A stretch of 64,000 nt of DNA from Pseudomonas triclosanedens (GCF_026686735.1 NZ_CP113432.1:4329001-4393000); one strand, 5' to 3'; counted from the stretch's first letter, positions 31,132-40,170 are shown. A program made the numbers and translations. The notes: generated by a model from the sequence alone, not told the origin.

Positions 31132-31207
31132 TCCGCGATAGCTCAGTCGGTAGAGCAAATGACTGTTAATCATTGGGTCCCTGGTTCGAGTCCAGGTCGC
31201 GGAGCCA
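31132..31207 (+). tRNA. tRNA-Asn (GUU)
   Basis: 76 bases with encoded CCA. The acceptor TCCGCGA pairs with TCGCGGA; the anticodon loop CTGTTAA gives GTT. The T-arm GGTTCGAGTCC is canonical. The downstream flank shows no integrase or repeated attachment core. Confidence 0.97.
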
Positions 31208-31212
31208 AATTC

Positions 31213-31243
31213 AAAGCCCTCGGCACACGCCGGGGGCTTTTTC
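31213..31243 (+). terminator. Terminator of tRNA-Asn
   Basis: A 12-pair stem (31213-31224 with 31229-31240, one mismatch) is followed by TTCTTTG, immediately after the tRNA. Confidence 0.85.
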
Positions 31244-31420
31244 TTTGTGCCGCTGGACTCTCTCCAGGGACCATGTCCCAGGTGATTCCCCCTTCGGGGC
31301 CGCGCTGACGCGCGTTCGGCTGACGCCGTGGAGTCCACCATCCAAAGCGCCAGGAGCTTCTATCTTCTGCCTCCCGCGTAGCCGCCACAGCCCGTCACGA
31401 CATCGGATGATGAAAACGAA

Positions 31421-31443
31421 GAAGCCGGTCATGGACCGGCTTC
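31421..31443 (-). terminator. Terminator of the ComEA-like gene
   Basis: GAAGCCGGTC (31421-31430) pairs perfectly with 31434-31443 and is followed on the minus strand by TTCGTTTTC. The bases from 31245 to 31420 between the two terminators show no gene. Confidence 0.75.
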
Positions 31444-31463
31444 CTGTGTCTCAGGATGGATAT

Positions 31464-31814
31464 CTACAGCGTAATCCTGTCGCGATTGCGCTCCAGGGTC
31501 GCCTTGCCAATCCCTTTTACCTCCAGCAGTTGATCCACCGAGGTGAACGGGCCATTGGCCTTCCTGTATTCGACGATTGCCTCGGCCTTCACCTTGCCTA
31601 CCCCCTTGAGAGACGCCTGCAACTCCTGGGCATCGGCAGTGTTGATATTGACCGCAGCCATCTGATCGGCGCCCGACTGCGCCGCCGGCTTGGCTGACTC
31701 CATTGCGACCGGCTTGGCCGGCGCTTCGCTCTTCGCGGCACTGTTGGCAGCGCCACTGAACGTCAGCGTGGTCAGCAGGATTGCGCATGCAGCGGAAGTA
31801 AGGATCTTTTTCAT
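31464..31814 (-). CDS. ComEA-family helix-hairpin-helix DNA-binding protein, secreted
   Basis: A 116-residue protein with a signal peptide (MKKILTSAACAILLTTLTFS) and an Ala/Lys-rich linker. Its C-terminal double helix-hairpin-helix of the ComEA type reads VNINTADAQELQASLKGVGK and LLEVKGIGKATLERNRD. Such proteins bind DNA in the periplasm; in competent bacteria they help pull DNA in through a type IV pilus system. The start at 31814 has an AAGGAG site. It stands in the usual Pseudomonas position beside wbpM. A role in uptake is inferred from the family. Confidence 0.9.
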   Translation of the reverse strand: MKKILTSAACAILLTTLTFSGAANSAAKSEAPAKPVAMESAKPAAQSGADQMAAVNINTADAQELQASLKGVGKVKAEAIVEYRKANGPFTSVDQLLEVKGIGKATLERNRDRITL

Positions 31815-32010
31815 GTATCGCTCCTTGATTTTCGAACAGATCGAGGCGGGCACGAATTGCACCCGCCAGCCAACCTTATCGTTCGGAGCGAGGCCGAAAA
31901 GCCCCAATTTGAGAGCTGGAGACATTTCCCGAGGAGACTGACAAGACTCACGGAAAAGACTGACACCGGAAACAGAAGTGAACACCAAACTACCTGCTAA
32001 CGCAGGTCGG

Positions 32011-33999
32011 TCATGGCTCCATTCGCCGCTGTTGATGGATGAGATCGACGATGTCGCCCTCCGGGCAGTAACCGTTCACTGTCTCGCGCAGCAGTTGCCG
32101 TACCCGTGCAAAGTTGCCCTGGTCGACCGCCTTGAGCAGATCGGCCAGCACCAGCTTGAAGCCCTCCCAGGGCATCAGTTCCTCGTTGGCCTTCATGATC
32201 ATCGGGTGTTCCGTGGCACTGACGTCATCGCCGATCAGCAATTCTTCGTACAGTTTCTCCCCCGGGCGCAGTCCACTGAACTCGATGGAGATATCGCCAT
32301 GCGGCGTCCGCTCCGAACGCACACTCAGACCAGACAGGTGAATCATCCGCTCCGCCAGTTCGAGAATCTTCACCGGCTGCCCCATGTCCAGCACGAACAC
32401 GTCACCGCCACGCCCCATCGAGCCAGCCTGGATCACCAACTGAGCCGCCTCGGGAATGGTCATGAAATAGCGGGTGATTCCCGGATGCGTCACCGTCACC
32501 GGCCCGCCACGCTTGATCTGCTCACGGAACAGCGGAATCACCGAGCCGGAGGAACCCAGCACATTGCCGAAGCGCACCATCGTGAAACGCGTCTTGTTGA
32601 CCTGATGCACCCCGGTACGGTCGCCAAACAGCACGGGAGCCGACTCCTGGCTCAAGGCCTGCAGGATCATCTCTGCCAGACGCTTGGTACTGCCCATCAC
32701 ATTCGTGGGCCTCACGGCCTTGTCGGTGGAGATCAGCACGAAATTCTGCACGCCCGCCTGAACCGCGACCTGCGCGGTGTGCAGCGTACCCAGGACGTTG
32801 TTGAGCACCCCCTCGGAAATATTGTGCTCGACGATGGGCACATGCTTGTAGGCGGCGGCGTGATAGACCGTCGCCACCTTCCAGGTACGCATCACTTCCA
32901 ACAGGCGTTCGGGACTGCGCACCGAGCCGAGAATCGGCACCAGTTGAACCGGCAGGGACTCGCGCTTGATGCGCATGTCCAGTTCCTGATGCACGCGATA
33001 GAGGTTGTACTCACTGTGCTCGAACAGGACGAGAGCCGTGGGTGCCGAGCCGAGGATCTGCCGGCACAGTTCGGAACCGATCGAACCACCCGCTCCTGTA
33101 ACCATCACCGCCTGGCCGCGAATACAGTGCTCGAACAGCTCCTTGCGCGGCTCGACGGCATCGCGCCCGAGAAGGTCGGCGATGTCGACTTCCTGAATGT
33201 CATCCACCCGCACCCGGCCGTTGGCCAGATCGATGAAGCCCGGAACACTGCGCACATGCAGCGGATACGGCTCCAGCAGGCCCAGGATTTCCCGGCGACG
33301 AGCGCGCGAGGCGGACGGAATCGCCAGTAGCACCTCCTGAGCACCGGTCTCCTCGATCATCTGCTGGAGATGCTTGGGCTTGTAGACACGCAAGCCGGCG
33401 ATGATTCGGTTGACGATCTCGTCGTCATCATCGATGAACGCCACCGGGCGCATGGCGCGCCCCAGACGCAAGGCCGCGACCAACTGATTGCCCGCTGAAC
33501 CAGCGCCATAGACGGCAACCTTCGGCAACCCGTCCTGGCGATTGAAGAACGGCACCGACTGCACGGCGCTGTACCAATCGCCCATGAAGTACTGCCGCAT
33601 GGCCAGGCGCAGGCCTCCCAGCATCAGCAGGCTGAGCCACCAATAGTTCAACACCAGGGAGCGCGGGACGGCCTCGGTCACCGAGCGGTTCCAGTACACT
33701 ACCAGGGAGAGCAGCAACGCCGAGAGCGTCACCGCCTTCCAGATCGCGATCAGCGCGTCGTTACCCAGGTAGCGCATGACGGCACGGTACATGCCGAAAC
33801 GGATGAACAACGGAACCGCCACCAACGGCGCAGCCGCGAACAGCCAGCCATGCACACGCACTGGATACAGAAGGTCGTCGGTACCCAGGCGAACGATGAA
33901 CGCCAGCCAGAGCGAAAACCAGACCAGAATGATGTCAGTGGCGACTTGCAAAAGTCGCTTGTACCGTCGCGGAAGCCTTAGCAGGCGTTCTCGGAGCAT
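32011..33999 (-). CDS. wbpM: WbpM-type UDP-GlcNAc 4,6-dehydratase, membrane-anchored
   Basis: WbpM makes the UDP-4-keto-6-deoxy-GlcNAc precursor of QuiNAc/FucNAc residues in B-band O-antigen. The 662 residues begin with four membrane helices (about 15-130). A CoA-binding-like nucleotide domain follows (VAVYGAGSAGNQLV), then the SDR dehydratase domain with VMVTGAGGSIGSELCRQI. The catalytic triad has the known WbpM variation: STDKA, then NVMGSTK near 433, with Met where most SDRs have Tyr. It is the last biosynthetic gene of a locus here reduced to three sugar genes. It lies 74 bases after wbpL. Confidence 0.95.
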   Translation of the reverse strand: MLRERLLRLPRRYKRLLQVATDIILVWFSLWLAFIVRLGTDDLLYPVRVHGWLFAAAPLVAVPLFIRFGMYRAVMRYLGNDALIAIWKAVTLSALLLSLVVYWNRSVTEAVPRSLVLNYWWLSLLMLGGLRLAMRQYFMGDWYSAVQSVPFFNRQDGLPKVAVYGAGSAGNQLVAALRLGRAMRPVAFIDDDDEIVNRIIAGLRVYKPKHLQQMIEETGAQEVLLAIPSASRARRREILGLLEPYPLHVRSVPGFIDLANGRVRVDDIQEVDIADLLGRDAVEPRKELFEHCIRGQAVMVTGAGGSIGSELCRQILGSAPTALVLFEHSEYNLYRVHQELDMRIKRESLPVQLVPILGSVRSPERLLEVMRTWKVATVYHAAAYKHVPIVEHNISEGVLNNVLGTLHTAQVAVQAGVQNFVLISTDKAVRPTNVMGSTKRLAEMILQALSQESAPVLFGDRTGVHQVNKTRFTMVRFGNVLGSSGSVIPLFREQIKRGGPVTVTHPGITRYFMTIPEAAQLVIQAGSMGRGGDVFVLDMGQPVKILELAERMIHLSGLSVRSERTPHGDISIEFSGLRPGEKLYEELLIGDDVSATEHPMIMKANEELMPWEGFKLVLADLLKAVDQGNFARVRQLLRETVNGYCPEGDIVDLIHQQRRMEP

Positions 34000-34073
34000 T
34001 CGCGCTTGTCCTTCATAGAGTGCGGAGAAAACGCGCTCTTCTCCGCTACATTGACCACCATTTCCAATGGAGT

Positions 34074-35099
34074 TCAGCTCACACCCTGATCATCCGGACG
34101 ACCTGCACCCAGACGAGCTACGACAAGCACCAATGGAGCATAGGCCACAATCAGTGCCAGCAGACCGGAAAGCCAGCCCAGACTGACCAAAATCGCCAGC
34201 GGCATCAACCAGCACAGGTTGATACCGGTAACTGCAAGCGAAACACGTAGATGGCTGCCATATCGCCGCGATGCGCGCTGGTACGCATGACTTCGATGTG
34301 CCTCGTAGACCCGCTCACCGCGAATCAGCCGGTGGATCAGCGTATAGCTCGCATCGACCACGAACACTCCGAGCAGAATCAGCCAGCACCAGATCAGCTG
34401 CGGCGCGATCCAGCCAGCCTGTAACGCCATGCCACCCAGCACCAGGCCGAGGAAACCACTCCCCGCATCGCCCATGAAGATGCGCGCCGGCGGGAAGTTC
34501 CAGAGCAGGAAACCTGCGGTTGCCATCGCCAGAATCAGCGGCAGCCAGGTCATGGTGGCAGCACCGACCAGCCAGTAGCACAGCGCGCCCGCCATGCACA
34601 CACAGATGGCTTCCAGGCTTGCAATGCCGTCTATGCCATCCATGAAATTGTAGAGATTGAGCAGCCAGACCAGGAATACCAGTGCCAGCAGTTCGCCCAG
34701 CACACCCAGATCCAGCATCCCCCAGGGCATCGGCAGCGCAGGCAGGCCGCCCAGCCAATAGAGCAGCCAGGCGGCGCCGAGGAAATGGCCGAGCAGCCGC
34801 CAACGGGCTGGAATATGCCGGTGATCGTCGACAAATCCTATGGCCGCAATCCAGGCTCCGGCCGGCAGCAGGGCCACCAGACTGAGAGAGTCCACTCCGC
34901 CCAGCAAGGCCGCGGCGGCCAGGCAAACGAGAAAACCCAGCACGATCGCCACGCCACCACCCCGCGGCGTCGGAATCTGGTGCGAGCTCCGGGAATTGGG
35001 GATATCCATGATGCTGCGCGCCAGCGCATAGCGCCGCACCCCCCAGGTCATGCCCCAGGATGCCAGGAAGGTCGCTGCCAGCAATGCCAGCATACTCAT
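34074..35099 (-). CDS. wbpL: WbpL-type undecaprenyl-phosphate sugar-1-phosphate transferase
   Basis: WbpL starts O-antigen and A-band synthesis by moving a sugar-1-phosphate (FucNAc or GlcNAc) to undecaprenyl phosphate at the inner membrane. The 341-residue protein has about ten or eleven membrane helices. MraY/WecA-family signatures include NSRSSHQIPTPRGGGVA, the catalytic NFMDGIDG and GDAGSGFLGL, and the loop HRSHAYQR. The start at 35099 overlaps the stop of the reductase gene by ATGA. Length agrees with Pseudomonas WbpL. Confidence 0.93.
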   Translation of the reverse strand: MSMLALLAATFLASWGMTWGVRRYALARSIMDIPNSRSSHQIPTPRGGGVAIVLGFLVCLAAAALLGGVDSLSLVALLPAGAWIAAIGFVDDHRHIPARWRLLGHFLGAAWLLYWLGGLPALPMPWGMLDLGVLGELLALVFLVWLLNLYNFMDGIDGIASLEAICVCMAGALCYWLVGAATMTWLPLILAMATAGFLLWNFPPARIFMGDAGSGFLGLVLGGMALQAGWIAPQLIWCWLILLGVFVVDASYTLIHRLIRGERVYEAHRSHAYQRASRRYGSHLRVSLAVTGINLCWLMPLAILVSLGWLSGLLALIVAYAPLVLVVARLGAGRPDDQGVS

Positions 35100-36058
35100 T
35101 GACCGCGTCGCTCCCTGTACCAGGGCGCCGTTTCCCGCAATGCCTGCTCGGTGGAGACCGGAGGCACCCAGCCCAGGATCTGTCGGGTTGCGGAAATGTC
35201 CACCTGCAGCGAGCCGAGCAACCGCTGGATCTGCCGGCCGCGACCGGTCAGCAAGCCCAGGAGGCGCAGCATGAAGGGGGGGATCGGCAGCAAGCGCGGA
35301 CGCACCGCCAGCGCCACGCTCAACTCCCGGCAAAGCTGTGCGGTGGAGAGATCCCGATCGTCGCTGACCAGAAATACCCGTCCAGCCGCAGCGGGATGAC
35401 GCGAACAGAGCAACAGCAGATCCGCCAGATTGTCACGGGCGACCAGGCTGCGGCGGTTGTCGATGGCGGCGAACGGCAGCGGCAAGCGTCGTTGCAGCGC
35501 GCCCATCAGGCTGGCGAAGTTTGCCTTGACGCCCGGGCCATAAACCAGCGGCGGACGCACCACCACCACTTCCAGGCCGGTTTCGCCGGCGATATCGAAC
35601 AGAGCGCGCTCGGCTTCCAGCTTGGACTGGCCATAGGGGTCCCGGGGTTGGGCAGGCGAGTCGGCGCGATAGGGATGTCCCGGCTCGGTCTCCTCTCCAT
35701 TCACCTTGATCGAACTGAGGTAGACAAAGCGCTTCACGCCTGCCGCCACTGCCTGCCGGGCCAGGTGACGAGTCGCCTCGACATTGGCGGCGCGGAACTC
35801 AGCCAGCGGGTCCGCCGCGCGCTCCTCCATGACATGCACTCGCGCGGCCGCGTGAATGACCACATCGATGTCCTTAAGCGCATCGCCCCAGTCCTGGTCG
35901 ATGCTAAGACGTTCGATACGCACGCAATCGACGCCCGCAGGCAATTCTTCGGGCATCCGTCGCACAGCTACGCGAGTCCGCAATCCTGGCTCCGCGCACA
36001 AGCGCGCCAGGACGCCTCGACCGACAAACCCCGTCGCGCCCGTCAGTAAAACGTTCAA
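35096..36058 (-). CDS. NAD-dependent sugar-nucleotide reductase/epimerase (WbpK/WbpV type)
   Basis: An extended SDR of about 320 residues. The cofactor motif NVLLTGATGFVGRG is at the N-terminus, HAAARVHVM follows, then the catalytic Ser (YLSSIKVNG) and YxxxK (YGQSKLEAE). Pseudomonas relatives reduce the UDP-4-keto sugar made by WbpM to UDP-FucNAc or UDP-QuiNAc, the substrate of WbpL. Context fits: the stop overlaps wbpL by ATGA, and wbpM follows. The start is uncertain. The TTG at 36058 places the Rossmann motif at residue 2; an ATG at 36097 would add 13 residues. Which stereoisomer is made cannot be told. Confidence 0.85.
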   Translation of the reverse strand: MNVLLTGATGFVGRGVLARLCAEPGLRTRVAVRRMPEELPAGVDCVRIERLSIDQDWGDALKDIDVVIHAAARVHVMEERAADPLAEFRAANVEATRHLARQAVAAGVKRFVYLSSIKVNGEETEPGHPYRADSPAQPRDPYGQSKLEAERALFDIAGETGLEVVVVRPPLVYGPGVKANFASLMGALQRRLPLPFAAIDNRRSLVARDNLADLLLLCSRHPAAAGRVFLVSDDRDLSTAQLCRELSVALAVRPRLLPIPPFMLRLLGLLTGRGRQIQRLLGSLQVDISATRQILGWVPPVSTEQALRETAPWYRERRGQ

Positions 36059-36117
36059 TCCAGCACCTGAGAACCTGACGCCAGCGGCGCCATCCATGTT
36101 GTCGAGCAAAATCGCGC

Positions 36118-37272
36118 TTAGAGGGGCGAGATGACCGGCCGCAGCGCATTCCATGCATGGCAGCTCGGGCACTGCCAGTGAAGCTCCCGCCCGGCGAAAC
36201 CGCACTTGCCGCAGCGATAGCGCGGCATTGTCCTATATAAGCCGATGATAATTGGAGCGATTTTTTCGATGACAGTGAGTTTTTTGTCATCACGGCCGGC
36301 AACATCCAGATATTCGCCTATGCCCTGCCACGATGGATGCTGCTCGACACGCTGCAACAGACTGTCGCGCCACTGCCTGGCAACCTCGTCATCCTCGGTT
36401 TCCGCCAGCACCGCCAGAATCACCGGCGGCACCTCCTCGGACTCCGCCAGGCCCCGCAGGAACTCACTCACCACCGGCACCCCGAGGGCATCGTAGCGCC
36501 GCAGCAGCGGAACGATCTCGCCGACGAATGCCTTGGCGTCCCGCGCCAGCTCGCCCATCGTGGCGATTGCCGCCGGATGGTCATGGCGCCACAACTCACA
36601 GTCCAGCCGCATCAGCATCGCCCGGACGCAATGACGATCGACACGGCACGCCTCGCGCAGCAACTCCTGCATGGCGCTGCGATCGCCAGTTCGGCCCTTG
36701 TCCTGAGCCAGCTCGCAGTAATAATTCGCCAACGCTGCGCTCAGCTCCGGCCTGCTGGGCACCAGACGGGCAGCCAGCTCGATGGCGCGCGGCCAGTCCT
36801 TTTCCCGCTCGCAGATCAGGCGCTGCTCATCCAGCGCCTCGAGCGAGATCGGCTCGCCCTGCAGATGGACCAGCTCATCCAGCAGCTCTTCGGCGCTTCC
36901 GAGCAGGCCGCCGGCGATGAAATCCCGCGCCAGCTCGAGACGGACCTGCGACACCAGCGTGGCGTCTTCACCAGCTCGCCCCAGGAGGTCCTGGTGAATG
37001 TGAATGGCTTTTTCGATGTCGCCCCGGCGGCGGAACAGGTTGCCGACGTGCAGATGGCTTTCCAGCGTTTCAGGACTGACGACCAACCCCTGGGAAAGGC
37101 TCTCCAACGCATCGTCGGAGTGACGCTCAAGCAGGTTGTGCATGCTGTGGATGCGCGTCCGGAGGTCTTTGCTCTCCCCCATCGGCGAGGGTTTCAGACG
37201 CGAGCGACGCCCCATCCACCAGCCGATGGCCAGGGCGCAGAAGAAGAACAGCGTGGCAATAACGCTAGGCAT
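36118..37272 (-). CDS. lapB: LapB (YciM), regulator of lipopolysaccharide synthesis
   Basis: LapB is a membrane-anchored TPR protein that couples LPS assembly to degradation of LpxC. The 384 residues start with one membrane helix (VIATLFFFCALAIGWWMG). TPR repeats follow (LHVGNLFRRRGDIEKAIHIH and onward). The C-terminal rubredoxin-like metal site reads YRCGKCGFAGRELHWQCPSC, with two Cys-x-x-Cys pairs. It overlaps lapA by eight bases. It ends 60 bases before the likely start of the reductase gene. Confidence 0.93.
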   Translation of the reverse strand: MPSVIATLFFFCALAIGWWMGRRSRLKPSPMGESKDLRTRIHSMHNLLERHSDDALESLSQGLVVSPETLESHLHVGNLFRRRGDIEKAIHIHQDLLGRAGEDATLVSQVRLELARDFIAGGLLGSAEELLDELVHLQGEPISLEALDEQRLICEREKDWPRAIELAARLVPSRPELSAALANYYCELAQDKGRTGDRSAMQELLREACRVDRHCVRAMLMRLDCELWRHDHPAAIATMGELARDAKAFVGEIVPLLRRYDALGVPVVSEFLRGLAESEEVPPVILAVLAETEDDEVARQWRDSLLQRVEQHPSWQGIGEYLDVAGRDDKKLTVIEKIAPIIIGLYRTMPRYRCGKCGFAGRELHWQCPSCHAWNALRPVISPL

Positions 37273-37570
37273 GGTCCGTCAGCGACTTGTCACGCAGCGC
37301 GTCGTTCTCCTTGCGGAAGCGAGTGAGCTCGGAGTGCATTCCAGCGATGCGGACACGCGCTCGGGCGCGGAAGGGAACACTCAGCAGCAACCCGATCAGG
37401 CCACCAGCGATGAATGCCAGGGAAATGAACAGCACCAGCGGCCATTGCGGCGACTGCCAGCCGAGGAAAGTGAGTTGTACGGGCTGGAGGTTTTCCAGGA
37501 CGAAGACCACCACCACGGCGGCCAGCACCACCAGCGCCAGGATCAACAGGAAGCGCGTTACCCGAAGCAT
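37265..37570 (-). CDS. lapA: LapA domain membrane protein
   Basis: A 101-residue inner-membrane protein with two hydrophobic segments (FLLILALVVLAAVVVVFVL and LVLFISLAFIAGGLIGLLL) and a short basic, coiled cytoplasmic tail. It matches the LapA/YciS family that works with LapB in LPS assembly. It follows ihfB by 30 bases and overlaps lapB, so the three likely share a transcript. Confidence 0.92.
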   Translation of the reverse strand: MLRVTRFLLILALVVLAAVVVVFVLENLQPVQLTFLGWQSPQWPLVLFISLAFIAGGLIGLLLSVPFRARARVRIAGMHSELTRFRKENDALRDKSLTDHA

Positions 37571-37600
37571 GGAAACTCCTTCAAAACGGATGTCCCGGGA

Positions 37601-37885
37601 TCACTCGGGCTCGTTGACGCGGTCGCGCAGCTCCTTGCCGGGCTTGAAGTGCGGGACGAACTTGCCGTCCAGGCGCACGGACTCGCCGGTTTTCGGATTG
37701 CGCCCTACGCGCGGGGCCCGGTAATGCAGCGAGAAACTGCCGAACCCACGAATTTCAATGCGATCCCCCGTCGCCAGAGCCTGGGACATTTGCTCAAGCA
37801 TGGTCTTGATCGCCAGTTCCACATCCTTTGCGGAAAGCTGCCCCTGATGGGTGACGATTCTCTCGATCAACTCCGACTTGGTCAT
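37601..37885 (-). CDS. ihfB: Integration host factor subunit beta
   Basis: IhfB pairs with IhfA to bend DNA at specific sites for transcription and recombination. The 94-residue protein has the DNABII fold: the N-terminal helices [18 protein letters not shown], then [17 protein letters not shown] and the DNA-intercalating arm [12 protein letters not shown]. In Pseudomonas this gene normally follows rpsA; here an azoreductase gene lies upstream after a 210-base gap. Confidence 0.97.
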   Translation of the reverse strand: MTKSELIERIVTHQGQLSAKDVELAIKTMLEQMSQALATGDRIEIRGFGSFSLHYRAPRVGRNPKTGESVRLDGKFVPHFKPGKELRDRVNEPE

Positions 37886-38014
37886 GGTTTTCCCTTCTTT
37901 TTCAAGCGGCTAGATCAGCTCAAGGTTCTTTTAGCACGCTGGTCAGGCTTTGAACAGCCTGAAAGGGAGCGATGTGATTTTTCCCCGCAAAGAGCGCCGG
38001 GATGCCCCACGGAC

Positions 38015-38053
38015 AATAAAAAACGGCCGGCCTCCGGGGATGGAGGTCGGCCG
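38015..38053 (-). terminator. Terminator of azoR
   Basis: A GC-rich stem (about 38024-38035 with 38042-38053) is followed on the minus strand by TTTTTTATT. The rest of the 210-base gap between ihfB and azoR shows no gene and no trace of rpsA. Confidence 0.85.
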
Positions 38054-38095
38054 GGGTCGCACCCAGGAGCGAGAGGGTGCGAAAGGGAAAATGGA

Positions 38096-38695
38096 TCAGG
38101 CCACGGCGGCGAGCTGCGCCTTGGCCTTGCTCAGGCCCTTCTCCGCGAATTCGGCCCCCATGTTCAGACCCTCGGCGTGAATGAAGGTGACGTCATGAAT
38201 CCCCACGAAGCCCAGCGCCTGGCGCAGATAGGGTTCCTGATGATCCAGCGCGCCACCGGCGTAGACGCCGCCCCGGCTGGTCAGCACGAACGCGCGCTTG
38301 CCGCTGAGCAAGCCCTGCGGGCCGGTTTCGGTGTATTTGAAGGTGATGCCAGCGCGCAGCACATGGTCCAGCCATGATTTTAGGGTGCTGGGAATGGCGA
38401 AGTTGTACATCGGCGCTGCCAGGACCAGCACGTCGGCCGCCTGCAGTTCGGCGGTCAGCAGGTTGGAACGCTGCAGGGCCGCACGCTCGGTATCGGACTG
38501 TTCCTGCTCAGGCTTCAGCCAGCCACCCAGGAGGTCCGCATCCAGGTGCGGCACCTGCTCGACGGCCAGGTCACGCACCTGAATCTCATCGGCCGGATGA
38601 GCGGCCTGCCACTGCGCGATGAATTCTCGGGTCAGTTGGCGGGATACCGAGCCTTGCTGGCGGGCGCTGCTTTCGATAACCAGGACGCGGGACAT
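38096..38695 (-). CDS. azoR: FMN-dependent NADH azoreductase / quinone reductase
   Basis: A 199-residue flavodoxin-fold enzyme that reduces quinones and azo bonds with two electrons from NADH. The FMN site is seen in ESSARQQGSVSR and APMYNFAIPSTLKSWLDH, and SRGGVY lies near the C-terminus. The start at 38695 has GGAGGT seven bases upstream. It begins the block of azoR, a secreted protein and LysR genes. It occupies the place where rpsA is expected, so it marks the edge of a rearrangement relative to other pseudomonads. Confidence 0.92.
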   Translation of the reverse strand: MSRVLVIESSARQQGSVSRQLTREFIAQWQAAHPADEIQVRDLAVEQVPHLDADLLGGWLKPEQEQSDTERAALQRSNLLTAELQAADVLVLAAPMYNFAIPSTLKSWLDHVLRAGITFKYTETGPQGLLSGKRAFVLTSRGGVYAGGALDHQEPYLRQALGFVGIHDVTFIHAEGLNMGAEFAEKGLSKAKAQLAAVA

Positions 38696-38844
38696 GGATT
38701 CGACCTCCATCGGTCATAACTGGGCGATGGAGTAAATCCTAGGGATGAATAAGTCGATAAAAAAGCGGAAATAATCGCTACCAATTATCGAATAAATTGA
38801 TTTTTAACCGGACTGCTTCTAGTCTTGGAGAGGTGAAACTCCCG

Positions 38845-39162
38845 TCACGAGCCCGGCTTGCACGTGAGCTTGATGCGCAGCTTGATGACAGCACGACTGA
38901 AACTGGAGGTCAGGTTGGCCTCCTTGCCTGGCGCCATGCTCGCCTTGCGCACATGCGGGGTTTCCGGCCCGTTGACGAACACCGCGGTACAGGTGACCGA
39001 CTGCTGGCCATTGTTGCGCAACAGGATCGCGCCCATCTGGTCACCGATGTCCTGGGTGTCATAACTGACCTCGGTGCCATTGAGCGATTTCTCGACCTCG
39101 ATGGGGTAAGCCAGGGCAGTCAACGGCAGCAAGGCCAGTACGGCACAGACGATTTTTTTCAT
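38845..39162 (-). CDS. Small secreted protein of unknown function
   Basis: A 105-residue protein with a clear signal peptide (KKIVCAVLALLPLTALA). The mature part is about 85 residues with two cysteines (VTCTAVFVNG and KLTCKPGS) that could form a disulphide, and a likely all-beta pattern. I do not recognise a characterised family. It is divergent from the LysR gene with a gap of only 55 bases, so that regulator may control it. Confidence 0.75.
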   Translation of the reverse strand: MKKIVCAVLALLPLTALAYPIEVEKSLNGTEVSYDTQDIGDQMGAILLRNNGQQSVTCTAVFVNGPETPHVRKASMAPGKEANLTSSFSRAVIKLRIKLTCKPGS

Positions 39163-39217
39163 GGCGGTCTCTTGTTGGTCTTTTCCGGACCGCCAGATTA
39201 GACAAGAGGAGGCGAGG

Positions 39218-40144
39218 ATGAAAGCGCCCCGCGTTACCCTGGATCAGTGGAGAACCCTGCAGGCCGTAGTCGATCACGGCGGCTTCGCCCAGGCGGCAGA
39301 AGCCATGCACCGTTCGCAGTCGTCGATCAGCTATACCGTGGCGCGAATGCAGGAGCAGCTTGGGGTCCCGCTGCTGCGCATCGACGGGCGCAAGGCCGTG
39401 CTCACTGAAGCCGGCGAGGTGCTGCTGCGACGCTCGCGGCAACTGGTCAAGTCCGCCGGCCAACTTGAAGAGCTGGCCCACCACATGGAGCAGGGCTGGG
39501 AGCCGGAGGTGCGCCTGGTGGTGGACGCTGCCTACCCTACCGTGCGCCTGGTTCGCGCCCTCTCCGCTTTCATGCCGCAAAGCCGAGGGTGCCGCGTACT
39601 ACTGCGCGAGGAAGTGCTTTCCGGCGTGGAAGAAGCACTGGTGCAGGGGCATGCCGATCTTGCCATCAGCGGCCTGAATATCCCCGGCCACCTCGGTGCG
39701 GATCTGTCCATCGTCGACTTCGTCGCCGTCGCCCATCCCGACCATCCGCTGCATCGCCTGCAACGGGATGTCACCCACCAGGATCTGGAAACCCAGATGC
39801 AAGTGGTCATCCGCGATTCCGGCCGGCTGCAACCGCGCGACGTCGGATGGCTAGGCGCCGAGCAGCGCTGGACCGTGGGCAGCCTCGCCACCGCCACCAC
39901 CTTCGTCAGCAACGGCCTGGGCTTCGCCTGGCTGCCGCGGCACATGATCGAGCGCGAGCTCAAGGACGGCCTTCTCAAGCCGCTGCCGCTGAACCAGGGC
40001 GGAGTGCGGGAGAGTCGTTTCTACCTATACCCGAACAAGGAAAAGCCGCTCGGCCCGGCCACGCAGATCCTCGTCGAACTGCTGACCACCTTTGCCAGCG
40101 TACCGCTGGATGCCCACTTCGCCGCCCCCCAGAGCCAGGCCTGA
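39218..40144 (+). CDS. LysR-family transcriptional regulator
   Basis: A 308-residue LysR protein. The helix-turn-helix reads TLQAVVDHGGFAQAAEAMH and SQSSISYTVARMQEQLGV; an effector-binding domain follows. The start at 39218 is supported by AGAGGAGGCGAGG just upstream. It lies between a divergent small secreted protein and the hydrolase gene 26 bases downstream, which it may regulate. The serine-rich recognition helix (SQSSISY) is a variant of the usual QPAVS type. Confidence 0.88.
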   Translation: MKAPRVTLDQWRTLQAVVDHGGFAQAAEAMHRSQSSISYTVARMQEQLGVPLLRIDGRKAVLTEAGEVLLRRSRQLVKSAGQLEELAHHMEQGWEPEVRLVVDAAYPTVRLVRALSAFMPQSRGCRVLLREEVLSGVEEALVQGHADLAISGLNIPGHLGADLSIVDFVAVAHPDHPLHRLQRDVTHQDLETQMQVVIRDSGRLQPRDVGWLGAEQRWTVGSLATATTFVSNGLGFAWLPRHMIERELKDGLLKPLPLNQGGVRESRFYLYPNKEKPLGPATQILVELLTTFASVPLDAHFAAPQSQA

Positions 40145-40170
40145 GCGCCCAGGGGAACAAGGAGCCGCAG

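Noticed and set aside
31084..31432. Small minus-strand frames over tRNA-Asn.
   Set aside because: They are antisense to a tRNA and its terminator, a common source of false gene calls.
31132..31463. Possible integration site at tRNA-Asn.
   Set aside because: No integrase, no repeat of the tRNA 3' end, and ordinary genes continue on both sides.
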